Assembly: GCA_021851785.1 (NCBI GenBank) | Contig: JAJZBV010000003.1 | Span: 132,692-196,691 of the forward strand | Reading direction: 5' to 3' | Source: Pseudomonadota bacterium | GTDB taxonomy: Bacteria; Pseudomonadota; Alphaproteobacteria; Acetobacterales; Acetobacteraceae | Length of the DNA: 64,000 nucleotides | Shown here: one piece after another, positions 8,208 to 16,023 of the stretch | Layout of the letters: each line of letters begins with the position of its first letter | How positions within the stretch are numbered: the first letter of the stretch is position 1 | Notes under the pieces: model-generated | The model's database searches: none | Told to the model about the DNA's origin: nothing | Seen by the model: only the letters and a program-made list of their open reading frames with translations | Position numbers and translations under genes: made by a program

Positions 8208-10041
8208 CGGCGGACAAAGAGACATTACCGCGCCGCCGACGGTGCCGCTGCTCGTCGCCGAGGGGCCGGTTCTGGTCTTCGGCGGCTGCTATAGTAATCT
8301 CCAGGCGACCGAGGCGCTGCTCGCCGAGGCGGCCCGGCTTGGCATTCCGCCTTCGCGCATGATCTGCACCGGCGATGTCGTCGCTTATGGCGCCGATCCG
8401 GCGCCGGTGATCGCTCTCATCCGCGCCGCCGGGATCAGGACGGTGATGGGCAATTGCGAGGAACAGCTCGCCGCCGGCGCCGAGGATTGCGGCTGCGGCT
8501 TCGCCCCGGGATCGAGCTGCGAGCGGCTTTCGGCGGCCTGGTTCACCTATGCCAGCGCCCGTGTCGATCACGCGGCGCGGCGCTGGATGGCGGAATTGCC
8601 GCGCCGGCTCGATCTCCTCATCGGCGGGCGGCGCCTCGCCGTCGTCCATGGCGCGCCGAGCCGGATCAACCGCTTCGTCTTCGCCTCCCACCCCGCGGCC
8701 GAGCTTGCCGGCGAAATTGCCGAAACCGGCACCGCGGGCGTGATCGGCGGCCATTGCGGCCTGCCCTTCACCCGCGTTCTCGGCGACCGGCTCTGGCACA
8801 ATGCCGGGGTGATCGGCCTGCCCGCCAATGACGCAACACCGCGCGGCTGGTTCAGCCTGCTGATCCCCGCAAAAGACGGGCCAGGGGGCGGCGGACTCGA
8901 CATCCGCCATCTGCCGCTCACCTATGATCACCGCGCGGCGGCGGCGGCGATGCGGCGCGCCGGGCTGCCCGAGGATTACGCCGAGACGCTGGAGAGCGGC
9001 ATCTGGCCGAATTTCGACATCCTGCCCGCCGCCGAGCAGGCGATGAGTGGCACAAGTCTCGCGCCCCCCGTGACAAGGTGGCGAAAGAACGCAGCCCCCG
9101 CGCCCGCCGCCCGCCCGGCTTTCGCCGACCCGGCGCGGACCGCCAACGGCGAGCCCCACGCGACGGTTGCGCTCACCGGCCTCGAAGCCCTGTGGTTCAA
9201 TACCGGGACGTTGTGCAACATCGCCTGCGCCGATTGCTATATCGAAAGCAGCCCGCGCAATGACCGGCTGCTTTATCTCGCCCGCGCCGATTTCGACCGG
9301 TTTCTCGACGAGGCGGCGACCCGCCACCCCGAACTCGTCGAGATCGGCTTCACCGGCGGTGAGCCGTTTTTGAACCCGGAGACGCCGGCGATGATCGCGG
9401 AGGCGCTCGCGCGCGGCTATCGCGCGCTCGTGCTGACCAACGCCATGCGCCCGATGCAGCGTCATCTCGCGCGGCTCCGCCGGCTTGCCGCGGCGCATGG
9501 CGCGCGGCTCGCGATCCGGGTGTCGCTCGACCATTACACCCGGGAGGGGCATGAGCGCTTGCGTGGCGCCGGGAGTTTCGCGCCGAGCCTCGCCGGGCTC
9601 CGCGCGCTCGCCGGGAGTGGCGCCTCGCTCTCGATCGCGGCCAGGCGGCCGCCCGAGGTCGAGGAGGCGGGCCTGCGCGCCGGCTTCGCCGCTTTGTTCG
9701 CGGAACTCGGCTTGGCACTCGATGCCTTCGATCCCGCGCGGCTGGTGTTGTTTCCCGAACTCGCGAACCAGCCCGACCCGCCGGAGGTGAGCGCGACCTG
9801 CTGGCGGACGCTCGCCCGGCGCGGGCGGCGGGTGATGTGCGAGACCTCGCGGATGGTCATCCATCGCCGGGGTGAGGCGGCGCCGCGTGTCGTTGCCTGC
9901 ACCTTGCAGCCCTATGCGCCGGGTTTCGATCTCGGCGCCGATCTCCTGGCCGCGGCACGGCCGGTGACCCTCGACCACCCCTATTGCGCGCGGTTTTGCG
10001 TCTTCGGCGCCGCTTCCTGCACGGCAATGGCGGGCCGCTGA
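8200..10041 (+). CDS. Metallophosphoesterase-like / radical SAM fusion protein
   Basis: One uninterrupted 613-residue frame with two domains. Residues 20-280 match the calcineurin-like phosphoesterase fold (TGDVVAYGADP with D59, GNCEEQ with N85, VVHGAP with H150, GGH with H185). The usual first motif D-x-H-G-N is replaced by GGCYSN (28-33), and the last GHxH is GHCG, so three expected metal ligands are missing. A Pro/Ala linker (about 290-320) leads to a radical SAM domain with C339-x3-C343-x2-C346 binding a [4Fe-4S] cluster and GGEP at 386-389. C-terminal cysteines (the YCARFCVFGAASC region) may hold an auxiliary cluster. The GTG start overlaps the MFS stop. The stop codon TGA lies exactly on the left end of an IS3 relic, so the native C-terminus may have been changed. 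No function is assigned. Confidence 0.85.
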   Translation: MPDGGQRDITAPPTVPLLVAEGPVLVFGGCYSNLQATEALLAEAARLGIPPSRMICTGDVVAYGADPAPVIALIRAAGIRTVMGNCEEQLAAGAEDCGCGFAPGSSCERLSAAWFTYASARVDHAARRWMAELPRRLDLLIGGRRLAVVHGAPSRINRFVFASHPAAELAGEIAETGTAGVIGGHCGLPFTRVLGDRLWHNAGVIGLPANDATPRGWFSLLIPAKDGPGGGGLDIRHLPLTYDHRAAAAAMRRAGLPEDYAETLESGIWPNFDILPAAEQAMSGTSLAPPVTRWRKNAAPAPAARPAFADPARTANGEPHATVALTGLEALWFNTGTLCNIACADCYIESSPRNDRLLYLARADFDRFLDEAATRHPELVEIGFTGGEPFLNPETPAMIAEALARGYRALVLTNAMRPMQRHLARLRRLAAAHGARLAIRVSLDHYTREGHERLRGAGSFAPSLAGLRALAGSGASLSIAARRPPEVEEAGLRAGFAALFAELGLALDAFDPARLVLFPELANQPDPPEVSATCWRTLARRGRRVMCETSRMVIHRRGEAAPRVVACTLQPYAPGFDLGADLLAAARPVTLDHPYCARFCVFGAASCTAMAGR

Positions 10042-10341
10042 CCTGCCCCTGGATTTTCGGCCCACCGCAAAGTTGAGAGACTGACTCCCTGGAGGGAGGG
10101 AGCGATGCGGAAATCGAGGTTCACGGATGAGCGGGGGGTGGGGATCATCCGGGCGGCGGATCGGGAGCCGGTGGCGGAGGTGGCCCGGCTGAAGAAGCTG
10201 GTGGCGGAACGCGATCCGGAGATCGGGGTGATGCGTGAGGTAGCGGCAAAAAACTGGTGAGCGTGTCGCCCCACCTGGGGCAACAGCAGCAAGGAGCCGG
10301 GCTCTCAAGTTAACCGTGGTCCGAAGAAACAGGGCAGGTCA
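10039..10341 (+). mobile_element. Internally deleted IS3-family element bounded by terminal inverted repeats
   Basis: The segment begins TGACCTGCCCCTGG at 10039 and ends with the imperfect reverse complement, GGGCAGGTCA, at 10341. Beyond the first ten bases the ends still match in part (TTCGGcCCAC versus TTCGGaCCAC). Inside is a 51-codon deletion derivative of the IS3 OrfA gene (10105-10260). A full IS3 element is about 1.2-1.5 kb, so this 303-bp relic has lost most of OrfA and all recognisable OrfB. No clear target-site duplication flanks it. The left end supplies the stop codon of the upstream fusion gene, and the right end lies 23 bases before the leader duplicated in inverted form at 32753-32905. 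Confidence 0.7.
10105..10260 (+). pseudogene. IS3-family transposase OrfA, internal-deletion remnant
   Basis: The 51-codon frame starts MRKSRFTDE, the common N-terminus of IS3-family OrfA helix-turn-helix proteins, and ends with the leucine-zipper-like tail (ARLKKLVAERDPEI, then REVAAKNW). Intact OrfA proteins are about 85-100 residues. Here the helix-turn-helix recognition part (normally the CRRHGIS and FYNWK region) is missing between residues 26 and 27 without a frameshift. A GGAGGGAGG ribosome-binding site precedes the ATG. Without OrfB there can be no transposition; whether the short peptide is made is unknown. Confidence 0.75.
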
Positions 10342-10363
10342 GGCGGGTTTGCCCGCCTCCCCG

Positions 10364-10515
10364 CCAAACCGCCCGGCTTTCGCCCCGATCGCTTTCGGGG
10401 CTAAAATGTGCCGGCCGCCACAAAACCAGCCGGCACGCCAAATTCGGGGAGATGACCAGGAATGTCGATCACGCGCCGCCGCCTGCTCGCCACCAGCGCC
10501 GCCCTCGCCGCGCCG
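10364..10515 (+). repeat. Inverted duplicate, copy A (native leader and signal-peptide start of binding protein)
   Basis: This 152-bp segment covers the 5' untranslated region and first 18 codons of the downstream binding-protein gene. It recurs in reverse orientation at 32753-32905 with one substitution (position 10416, C here and T in the copy read on the same strand) and one single-base indel (a run of three versus four C near 10371-10374). Identity stops abruptly at both edges. This copy is continuous with the full gene, so it is the source and the other is the truncated derivative. Confidence 0.9.
10382..10436 (+). promoter_or_regulatory. Two stem-loops in the binding-protein gene leader
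   Basis: Stem 1 pairs GCCCCGA (10382-10388) with TCGGGGC (10395-10401). Stem 2 pairs GTGCCGGC (10408-10415) with GCCGGCAC (10429-10436). They are separated by an A-rich hexanucleotide and lie 26 bases before the start codon. Both are kept in the duplicated copy at 32.8 kb; the single substitution there falls in the loop of stem 2. They could attenuate or stabilise the mRNA, but no known riboswitch was recognised. Confidence 0.45.
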
Positions 10516-11691
10516 CTGGCGCGCGCCCGCGCCGCCGAGGACACCATAATCCGCATCGGCGTGCTCACCGATCTCTCCGGCCAGTACCGCGATAATTCCG
10601 GCCCCACCTCGGTGCTCGCGGCAGAGCAGGCGGTCGCGGATTTCCGGCCCGAGCAATACGGGTTCAAGGTCGAGATCCTCTCCGGCGATCATCGCCAGAA
10701 GCCGGATATCGCCTCGGCGCTCGCGCGCGAATGGTATGACCGCGACGGGGTGGACGCCATCGCCGATCTCAACAACACCGCCGTCGCGCTCGCGGTGAAC
10801 ACCGTTTCCACCGAAAAGGACAAGGCGCAGATCAACACCGGCGCGGCGTCGGGCGATCTCACCGGCAAGTATTGCAACCCCAACATGGTGCATTTCGCGC
10901 CCGATACCTGGTGTTTCGCGCACTCCACCGGCGGCGCGATCGTCGAGCGCGGCGGCGATAGCTGGTTTCTCATCGTCGCCGACTACACTTTCGGCCATGC
11001 GCTGGAGCAGAACATCTCGACGCTGGTCACCGGCAAGGGCGGCAAGGTGCTGGGTGCGGCGCGTTATCCGTTTCCCGGCACCACCGATTTTTCCTCCTAT
11101 CTGCTCGCGGCGCAGACCTCCGGCGCCAAGGTGCTCGGCCTCTGCAATACCGGCGGCGACATGGAAAACTGCGTCAAGCAGGCGCGCGAATTCGGCCTCG
11201 CCCAGCAGGGCATGAAGATCGCGGCGCTGCTCGGCTTCGTCACCGAAATCCACTCCATGGGGCTGGAGACGGCGCAGGGGCTGCTGATTTCCGACACCTT
11301 CTATTGGGACACGAACGACCGCACCCGCGCCTTCACCGCACGCTTCCTCAAGAAATCGCCGCATAATTACCCGAGCAGCCTGCATGCGAGCTGCTATGCC
11401 GGCGTCACCCAGTATATGAAAGCGGTGGCCAAGCTCGGCGTCCCGGCGGCGCGCGGGTCCGGGCGAGCGGCGATCGCGGCGATGAAAGCGATCCCGACCG
11501 ACGATGATTGCTTCGGCCGCCAGCAAATCCGCCCCGATGGCCGCTTCATCACCCCGGTATTTCTTCTGGAGGCGAAGAAACCCGCCGAGAGCAAGATGCC
11601 GTGGGATGTGTTCAACATCCTCGCCACCACGCCGGCCGATCAGGCCTTCCGGCCGCTCGCCGAAAACGCCTGCCCGATGCTCAAAACCTGA
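10462..11691 (+). CDS. ABC transporter substrate-binding protein (branched-chain amino acid/amide type)
   Basis: A 409-residue periplasmic binding protein of the Peripla_BP_6 (LivJ-like) family. The N-terminus has a twin-arginine-like signal (ITRRRLLATSAALAAP) with likely cleavage after the Ala-rich ARARA segment, then the mature start TIIRIGVLTDLSGQY typical of the family. The fold captures amides, branched-chain amino acids or aromatic acids for an ABC importer. No permease or ATPase gene is adjacent, so it is an orphan here. It ends 9 bases from the convergent hydantoinase gene; ligand-uptake-plus-hydrolysis is a plausible but unproven link. The ATG is supported by CCAGGA upstream. The first 18 codons and the leader are duplicated at 32.8 kb. 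Confidence 0.88.
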   Translation: MSITRRRLLATSAALAAPLARARAAEDTIIRIGVLTDLSGQYRDNSGPTSVLAAEQAVADFRPEQYGFKVEILSGDHRQKPDIASALAREWYDRDGVDAIADLNNTAVALAVNTVSTEKDKAQINTGAASGDLTGKYCNPNMVHFAPDTWCFAHSTGGAIVERGGDSWFLIVADYTFGHALEQNISTLVTGKGGKVLGAARYPFPGTTDFSSYLLAAQTSGAKVLGLCNTGGDMENCVKQAREFGLAQQGMKIAALLGFVTEIHSMGLETAQGLLISDTFYWDTNDRTRAFTARFLKKSPHNYPSSLHASCYAGVTQYMKAVAKLGVPAARGSGRAAIAAMKAIPTDDDCFGRQQIRPDGRFITPVFLLEAKKPAESKMPWDVFNILATTPADQAFRPLAENACPMLKT

Positions 11692-11700
11692 GAGATACGC

Positions 11701-14700
11701 TCACTCCGGCGCGCCGAAGCCGCCGCCGCCCGGGGTTTCGATCACGAACGCATCGCCGGGCGCGAGTTCGGCGCGATCGACGCCGCGGAGGATGTCGCGC
11801 CGGCCATCGCCGCGCTCGACCCATTGCCGCCCGGGCGCGCCGTCCTCGCCGCCTTCGAGCCCGAACGGCGCCACCTCGCGGCGCGAGGCGACGATCACCG
11901 CCGTCATCGGCGCGAGAAAACGGAGCTTGCGCCGCGCGCCATCGCCGCCACGGTGGCGCCCCGCCCCGCCCGAGCCACGGCGGAGGGAAAATTCCTCGAG
12001 CCGCACCGGATAGCGGAGTTCAAGAATTTCGGCATCTGTCATGCGGGTATTGGTCATGTGCGTCTGCACCGCCGCGGTGCCGTCAAAATCCGGCCCGGCG
12101 CCGGTGCCGCCGCAGATCGTCTCGTAGTATTGATATTTCGCGTCACCGAACAGGAAATTGTTCATCGTCGCCTGGCTACAGGCGATCACCCCGAGCGCGC
12201 CGAAGAGCGCATTGCAGGTCGCTTGCGAGACCTCGGTATTGCCGGCAACGACGGCGCGGCCGGGCGAGGGGCTGAGGAAACTTCCTGGCGGGATCACGAT
12301 CTCGATCGGTTTCAGACAGCCGTCGTTGAGCGGAATGTCGTCGCCGACGAGACAGCGGAAAACATAGAGCACGACGGCGCGGGTCACCGCCGGCGGGGCG
12401 TTGAAATTGCCATCCAACTGCTCGCCCCCGGTGCCGGTGAAATCGACGATCGCGGTGCGCTTCGCGGCATCGATACGCACCGCGACCGCCAGCGGCGCGC
12501 CGCGATCCATGCGATAGGTGAAGTGCCCGCCCGGAATGCGCGCCAGCACCCGGCGCACGCTCTCCTCGGCATTGTCCATGACATGGCGCATATAGGCCGA
12601 AACCATGTCCCAGCCATACTGCGCGATCACCCGTTGCAATTCCCGCACCCCGCGCGCATTCGCCGCCACCTGCGCCTTGATGTCGGCGACATTGACATCG
12701 GGGCTGCGCGCCGGATAGCGCGCGGCCCCGAGCAGGGCGCGGAACTCCGTCTCGCGGAAATGCCCGCCCGAAGCATCGCCCTCGACGAGGAGAAAATCAT
12801 CGATCACCACGCCCTCTTCCTCGAGCGTGGTCGAGTAGGGCGGCGTCGAACCCGGGGTCGCGCCGCCGATATCGGCGTGATGCCCGCGCGAGCCGACGAA
12901 AAAACGGATCTCGCGCCCGCTCTCGTCGAAAACCGGGGTGATGACGGTGACATCGGGGAGATGCGTGCCGCCGTTGAAGGGATTGTTGAGGGCGATGACG
13001 TCGCCCGGTTTCAGGGTCTCGCCGCGCCGCGCGAGCACCGTGCGCACGCTTTCCCCCATCGCGCCGAGATGCACCGGCACATGCGGCGCATTGGCGACCA
13101 GCGCGCCGCTGCCATCGAAAATCGCGCAGGAGAAATCGAGCCGCTCCTTGATGTTCACGCTGAGCGAGGTGTTCTGCAAAACGGCGCCGGTCTGCTCGGC
13201 GACATTCATGAAGAGATTGTTGAAGAGTTCGAGCAGAACCGGATCGGCGCGCTCGGTGCCGGCGGCATGGCGCATCTCGCGCGCGCTCGCGCGGGTCAGC
13301 AGCAGATGGTTGCGCGCGGTGATTTCCGCCTGCCAGCCGGGCTCGATCACCGTCGTCGCATTGGCCTCGCGGATCAGCGCCGGGCCGGACAAACGATCGC
13401 CGGCGGCGAGCGCGCTGCGCTCGAACACCGGCGCGCGATGCGAAACCCCTTGGCTGAACAGCGAAACCTCGTCGATCGCCTCGGGCACGCCGACGGTTCG
13501 CGCCGCCAGCGTCTCTTCGGCGACCGCGTCGCCCGGGGCGATCGCCTCGATCGCGACCAGTTCGGCGACCAGCGCCCGCCCGGGCGGCGGCGTGAAACCG
13601 AAACGGGCGCTGTGCGCGTCGGCGAAATCGGCCACCATCGCGGCCAGCGGCCCGAACGGCACGGCGAGCGCGGCCTCGGTGCTTTCGATACGAATATGCA
13701 CCGAATGATTGACGTGGATTGCCGCCCGCGCCGCCCCCTGCGCGACGAGCGCCGCGATGCCGTCGGCGGCGAGTTCGGCGAGGGTTTTTTCGAGAGTCGG
13801 AATCGCGGCGTCATCGAGCGGCGTTTCCACCGCCTGCTCGCGCATCACCACCTGATCGGCAAGCCCCATGCCATAGGCCGAGAGCACGCCGGCGAACGGA
13901 TGCAAAAACACTTTGTCCATGCCGAGCGCATCGGCGACGAGACAGGCGTGCTGGCCGCCGGCGCCGCCGAAGCAGGCGAGCGTGAAGCGCGAGAGGTCAT
14001 GGCCTTTTTGCACCGAAATCTGCTTGATGGCATTGGCCATGTTGGCGACCGCGATGGCGATGAACCCCTCCGCGAGACGCTCGGCGGTCTGCGCGATGCC
14101 GGTTTTCGCGCCGACCTCGGTGGCCAGGGCGGCGAATTTTTCGCGCACCAATCCGGCATCGAGCCTCTGGTCGCCACTTGCGCCGAAAATCGCCGGGAAA
14201 TGCCGCGGCTGGATTTTGCCGAGACAGACATTGGCGTCCGTCACCGTGAGCGGCCCGCCATTGCGGTAGCTCGCCGGGCCGGGCACGGCGCCGGCCGAAT
14301 CCGGGCCGACGCGGAGCCGCGCGCCGTCGAAATGCAGGATAGAGCCGCCGCCGGCGGCGACGGTGTTGATCGCCATCATCGGCGCGCGCAGGCGCACCCC
14401 GGCGATCTCGGTCTCGAAGGCGCGCTCGAAGGCGCCGTCATAGAGCGCGACATCGGTCGAGGTGCCGCCCATGTCGAAGCCGATGATATGCGTTATCCCC
14501 GCCGCCTCCGCCGTGCGCGCGGCGCCGACGATGCCGCCGGCGGGGCCGGAGAGAATCGCATCCTTGCCCTGGAAATGCCGCGCCTCGGCGAGCCCGCCAT
14601 GCGATTGCATGAAATAGAGCTTTGTCCCGGAAAGCGCCGCCGCCACCCGATCGACATAGCGGCGGAGAATCGGCGAGAGATAGGCGTCGACCACGGTGGT

Positions 14701-15354
14701 ATCGCCGCGCGGCACCAGCCGCAGCAAGGGGCTGACCGCGTGGCTCGCCGAAACCTGCGCAAAACCGGCTTCGCGGGCGATGTCGGCGAGCCGCCGCTCG
14801 TGATCGGGGTATTTCCAGGCATGCATGCGCACGATCGCGCAGGCGGCAAACCCCTCGGCGCGGGCTTGGGCGAACGCTTCCCGCGCGCGCGCCTCATCGA
14901 GCGGGGCCAGTTCGGTGCCATCGGCGGCGATCCGGCCATCGATCTCCACCACCCCCTCGTAGAGCTGGCTCGGAAGCGTGATCGCGAGATCGAAAAGGCG
15001 CGGGCGCGCCTGGTTGCCGATGCGCAAAATATCGGCAAATCCCCGATCGACGACGAGCAGGGTGCGCTCGCCCTTGCGCTCCAGAAGCGCGTTGGTCGCG
15101 ACCGTGGTGCCCATTTTCACCGCCTCGATCGCGCCGGGCGGAATTGGCGCCTCGGCGGCGAGGCCGAGCACCGCCCTGATCCCGGCGATCGCCGCGTCCG
15201 GATAGCGGGCGGGGTTTTCCGAGAGCAATTTATGGGTGAGCAAGCGCCCGTCCGGCGCCCGGGCGACGATATCGGTGAAGGTGCCGCCGCGATCGATCCA
15301 GAACTGCCAGCCGGGAGCAAGCGGGGTTTCGGGGCGCGCGGTGGCTTCGCTCAT
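11701..15354 (-). CDS. Hydantoinase/5-oxoprolinase, fused HyuA-HyuB type
   Basis: A 1217-residue ATP-dependent amidohydrolase. The N-terminal half is HyuA-like with the nucleotide-binding loop [10 protein letters not shown] and, further on, [16 protein letters not shown]. The C-terminal half is HyuB-like with [35 protein letters not shown] and [11 protein letters not shown]. Single-chain members include 5-oxoprolinase and N-methylhydantoinase-like enzymes; sequence alone does not say which cyclic amide is cleaved. I choose the ATG at 15354 because GAGGAA lies at correct spacing; the frame runs further to a TTG at 15405 inside the operator. It is divergent from a MarR-like gene across a palindrome that probably represses it, and convergent with an orphan binding protein. 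Confidence 0.9.
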   Translation of the reverse strand: MSEATARPETPLAPGWQFWIDRGGTFTDIVARAPDGRLLTHKLLSENPARYPDAAIAGIRAVLGLAAEAPIPPGAIEAVKMGTTVATNALLERKGERTLLVVDRGFADILRIGNQARPRLFDLAITLPSQLYEGVVEIDGRIAADGTELAPLDEARAREAFAQARAEGFAACAIVRMHAWKYPDHERRLADIAREAGFAQVSASHAVSPLLRLVPRGDTTVVDAYLSPILRRYVDRVAAALSGTKLYFMQSHGGLAEARHFQGKDAILSGPAGGIVGAARTAEAAGITHIIGFDMGGTSTDVALYDGAFERAFETEIAGVRLRAPMMAINTVAAGGGSILHFDGARLRVGPDSAGAVPGPASYRNGGPLTVTDANVCLGKIQPRHFPAIFGASGDQRLDAGLVREKFAALATEVGAKTGIAQTAERLAEGFIAIAVANMANAIKQISVQKGHDLSRFTLACFGGAGGQHACLVADALGMDKVFLHPFAGVLSAYGMGLADQVVMREQAVETPLDDAAIPTLEKTLAELAADGIAALVAQGAARAAIHVNHSVHIRIESTEAALAVPFGPLAAMVADFADAHSARFGFTPPPGRALVAELVAIEAIAPGDAVAEETLAARTVGVPEAIDEVSLFSQGVSHRAPVFERSALAAGDRLSGPALIREANATTVIEPGWQAEITARNHLLLTRASAREMRHAAGTERADPVLLELFNNLFMNVAEQTGAVLQNTSLSVNIKERLDFSCAIFDGSGALVANAPHVPVHLGAMGESVRTVLARRGETLKPGDVIALNNPFNGGTHLPDVTVITPVFDESGREIRFFVGSRGHHADIGGATPGSTPPYSTTLEEEGVVIDDFLLVEGDASGGHFRETEFRALLGAARYPARSPDVNVADIKAQVAANARGVRELQRVIAQYGWDMVSAYMRHVMDNAEESVRRVLARIPGGHFTYRMDRGAPLAVAVRIDAAKRTAIVDFTGTGGEQLDGNFNAPPAVTRAVVLYVFRCLVGDDIPLNDGCLKPIEIVIPPGSFLSPSPGRAVVAGNTEVSQATCNALFGALGVIACSQATMNNFLFGDAKYQYYETICGGTGAGPDFDGTAAVQTHMTNTRMTDAEILELRYPVRLEEFSLRRGSGGAGRHRGGDGARRKLRFLAPMTAVIVASRREVAPFGLEGGEDGAPGRQWVERGDGRRDILRGVDRAELAPGDAFVIETPGGGGFGAPE

Positions 15355-15398
15355 CGAGGTTCCTCGGGCTTGGGCGGTGGTTTTTTCCAGACCCATCA

Positions 15399-15424
15399 TT
15401 GACAAATTATCGATAAATCGTCAA
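15399..15424. promoter_or_regulatory. Palindromic operator between hydantoinase and MarR-like genes
   Basis: A 26-bp near-perfect palindrome: outer arms TTGAC and GTCAA, centre TATCGATA, with 22 of 26 positions symmetric. It is the only strong dyad in the 108-base divergent spacer. The outer arms can serve as -35 hexamers for both directions (TTGACA toward the regulator, TTGACG toward the hydantoinase), so a bound dimer would block both. MarR-family proteins bind dyads of this size; assignment to the adjacent regulator is inference. Confidence 0.65.
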
Positions 15425-15462
15425 CGATTTCCCAACCACCCATCGTCAAGGGAGTGCCTTCG

Positions 15463-15996
15463 ATGCCTGAGCCCGAGGCTGCCCCGAAGATCCGGCGTGA
15501 TCCCGTGGTGTCCTCCGCCCATCTCGCTTCCGGCGGCTCGCCGGCGCTCTCGGAGGTCGAATTCGGCCTCACCCTCGCCCATCACGCCTTTCAGCGCTGG
15601 ATGATCCGCTGCGCCGCCGCCGCCGGCGCGCCCGGCCTCTCGCCGATCGAGGTTCTGATCCTGCACACCGTCCGCCATCGCGACCGGCCGAAGCGGCGGG
15701 CCGATATCGCCCTCGTCCTCGACATCGAGGATCCGCATCTCATCACCTACGCCCTCCGCAAGCTCACCCGCGCCGGCCTCATCAGCAGCGAACGCGCCGG
15801 CAAGGAGGCGCTGGTGCGCGCAACCGCGGACGGCGCGGCGCTCTGCGCCCGCTATGCCGCGATCCGCGAGCGGCTGCTGGTCGCGGGCTTTGCCGCGACC
15901 GGCCCCGGCGAGGCGCCGCTCTCGGCGCTCGCTTCCCTGCTGCGCGCGCTCTCCGGCCATTACAACCAGGCCGCCCGCGCGGCGGCGACGCTGTAA
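15463..15996 (+). CDS. MarR-like winged-helix transcriptional regulator
   Basis: A 177-residue protein with a winged helix-turn-helix in the middle (SPIEVLILHTV, then ADIALVLDIEDPHLITYALRKLTRAGLISSER), as in MarR-type dimeric regulators. An AAGGAG ribosome-binding site at 15449-15454 fits the ATG at 15463. The helical C-terminus may complete the dimer interface. Its position between a divergent hydantoinase and a downstream transporter, with a palindrome in the spacer, suggests local autoregulated control of cyclic-amide use. The inducer is unknown. The stop codon is in frame with the following transporter gene, with no intervening stop. Confidence 0.85.
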   Translation: MPEPEAAPKIRRDPVVSSAHLASGGSPALSEVEFGLTLAHHAFQRWMIRCAAAAGAPGLSPIEVLILHTVRHRDRPKRRADIALVLDIEDPHLITYALRKLTRAGLISSERAGKEALVRATADGAALCARYAAIRERLLVAGFAATGPGEAPLSALASLLRALSGHYNQAARAAATL

Positions 15997-16023
15997 CCCC
16001 GCCAGCAAGAAAGGAATCAGGCC

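Noticed and set aside
5832..8225. A 797-codon minus-strand frame across ubiA, the repeat and the MFS gene.
   Set aside because: Low-complexity Arg/Glu-rich translation spanning two real plus-strand genes and a hairpin repeat.
7882..10308. A long minus-strand frame opposite the fusion gene and the IS3 relic.
   Set aside because: No domain, antisense composition, and the plus strand has well-defined motifs.
11824..15402. A 1192-codon open frame on the plus strand opposite the hydantoinase gene.
   Set aside because: Its product is Arg/Gly/His-rich with no domain, and it mirrors a clearly homologous minus-strand gene; high GC keeps the antisense frame open.
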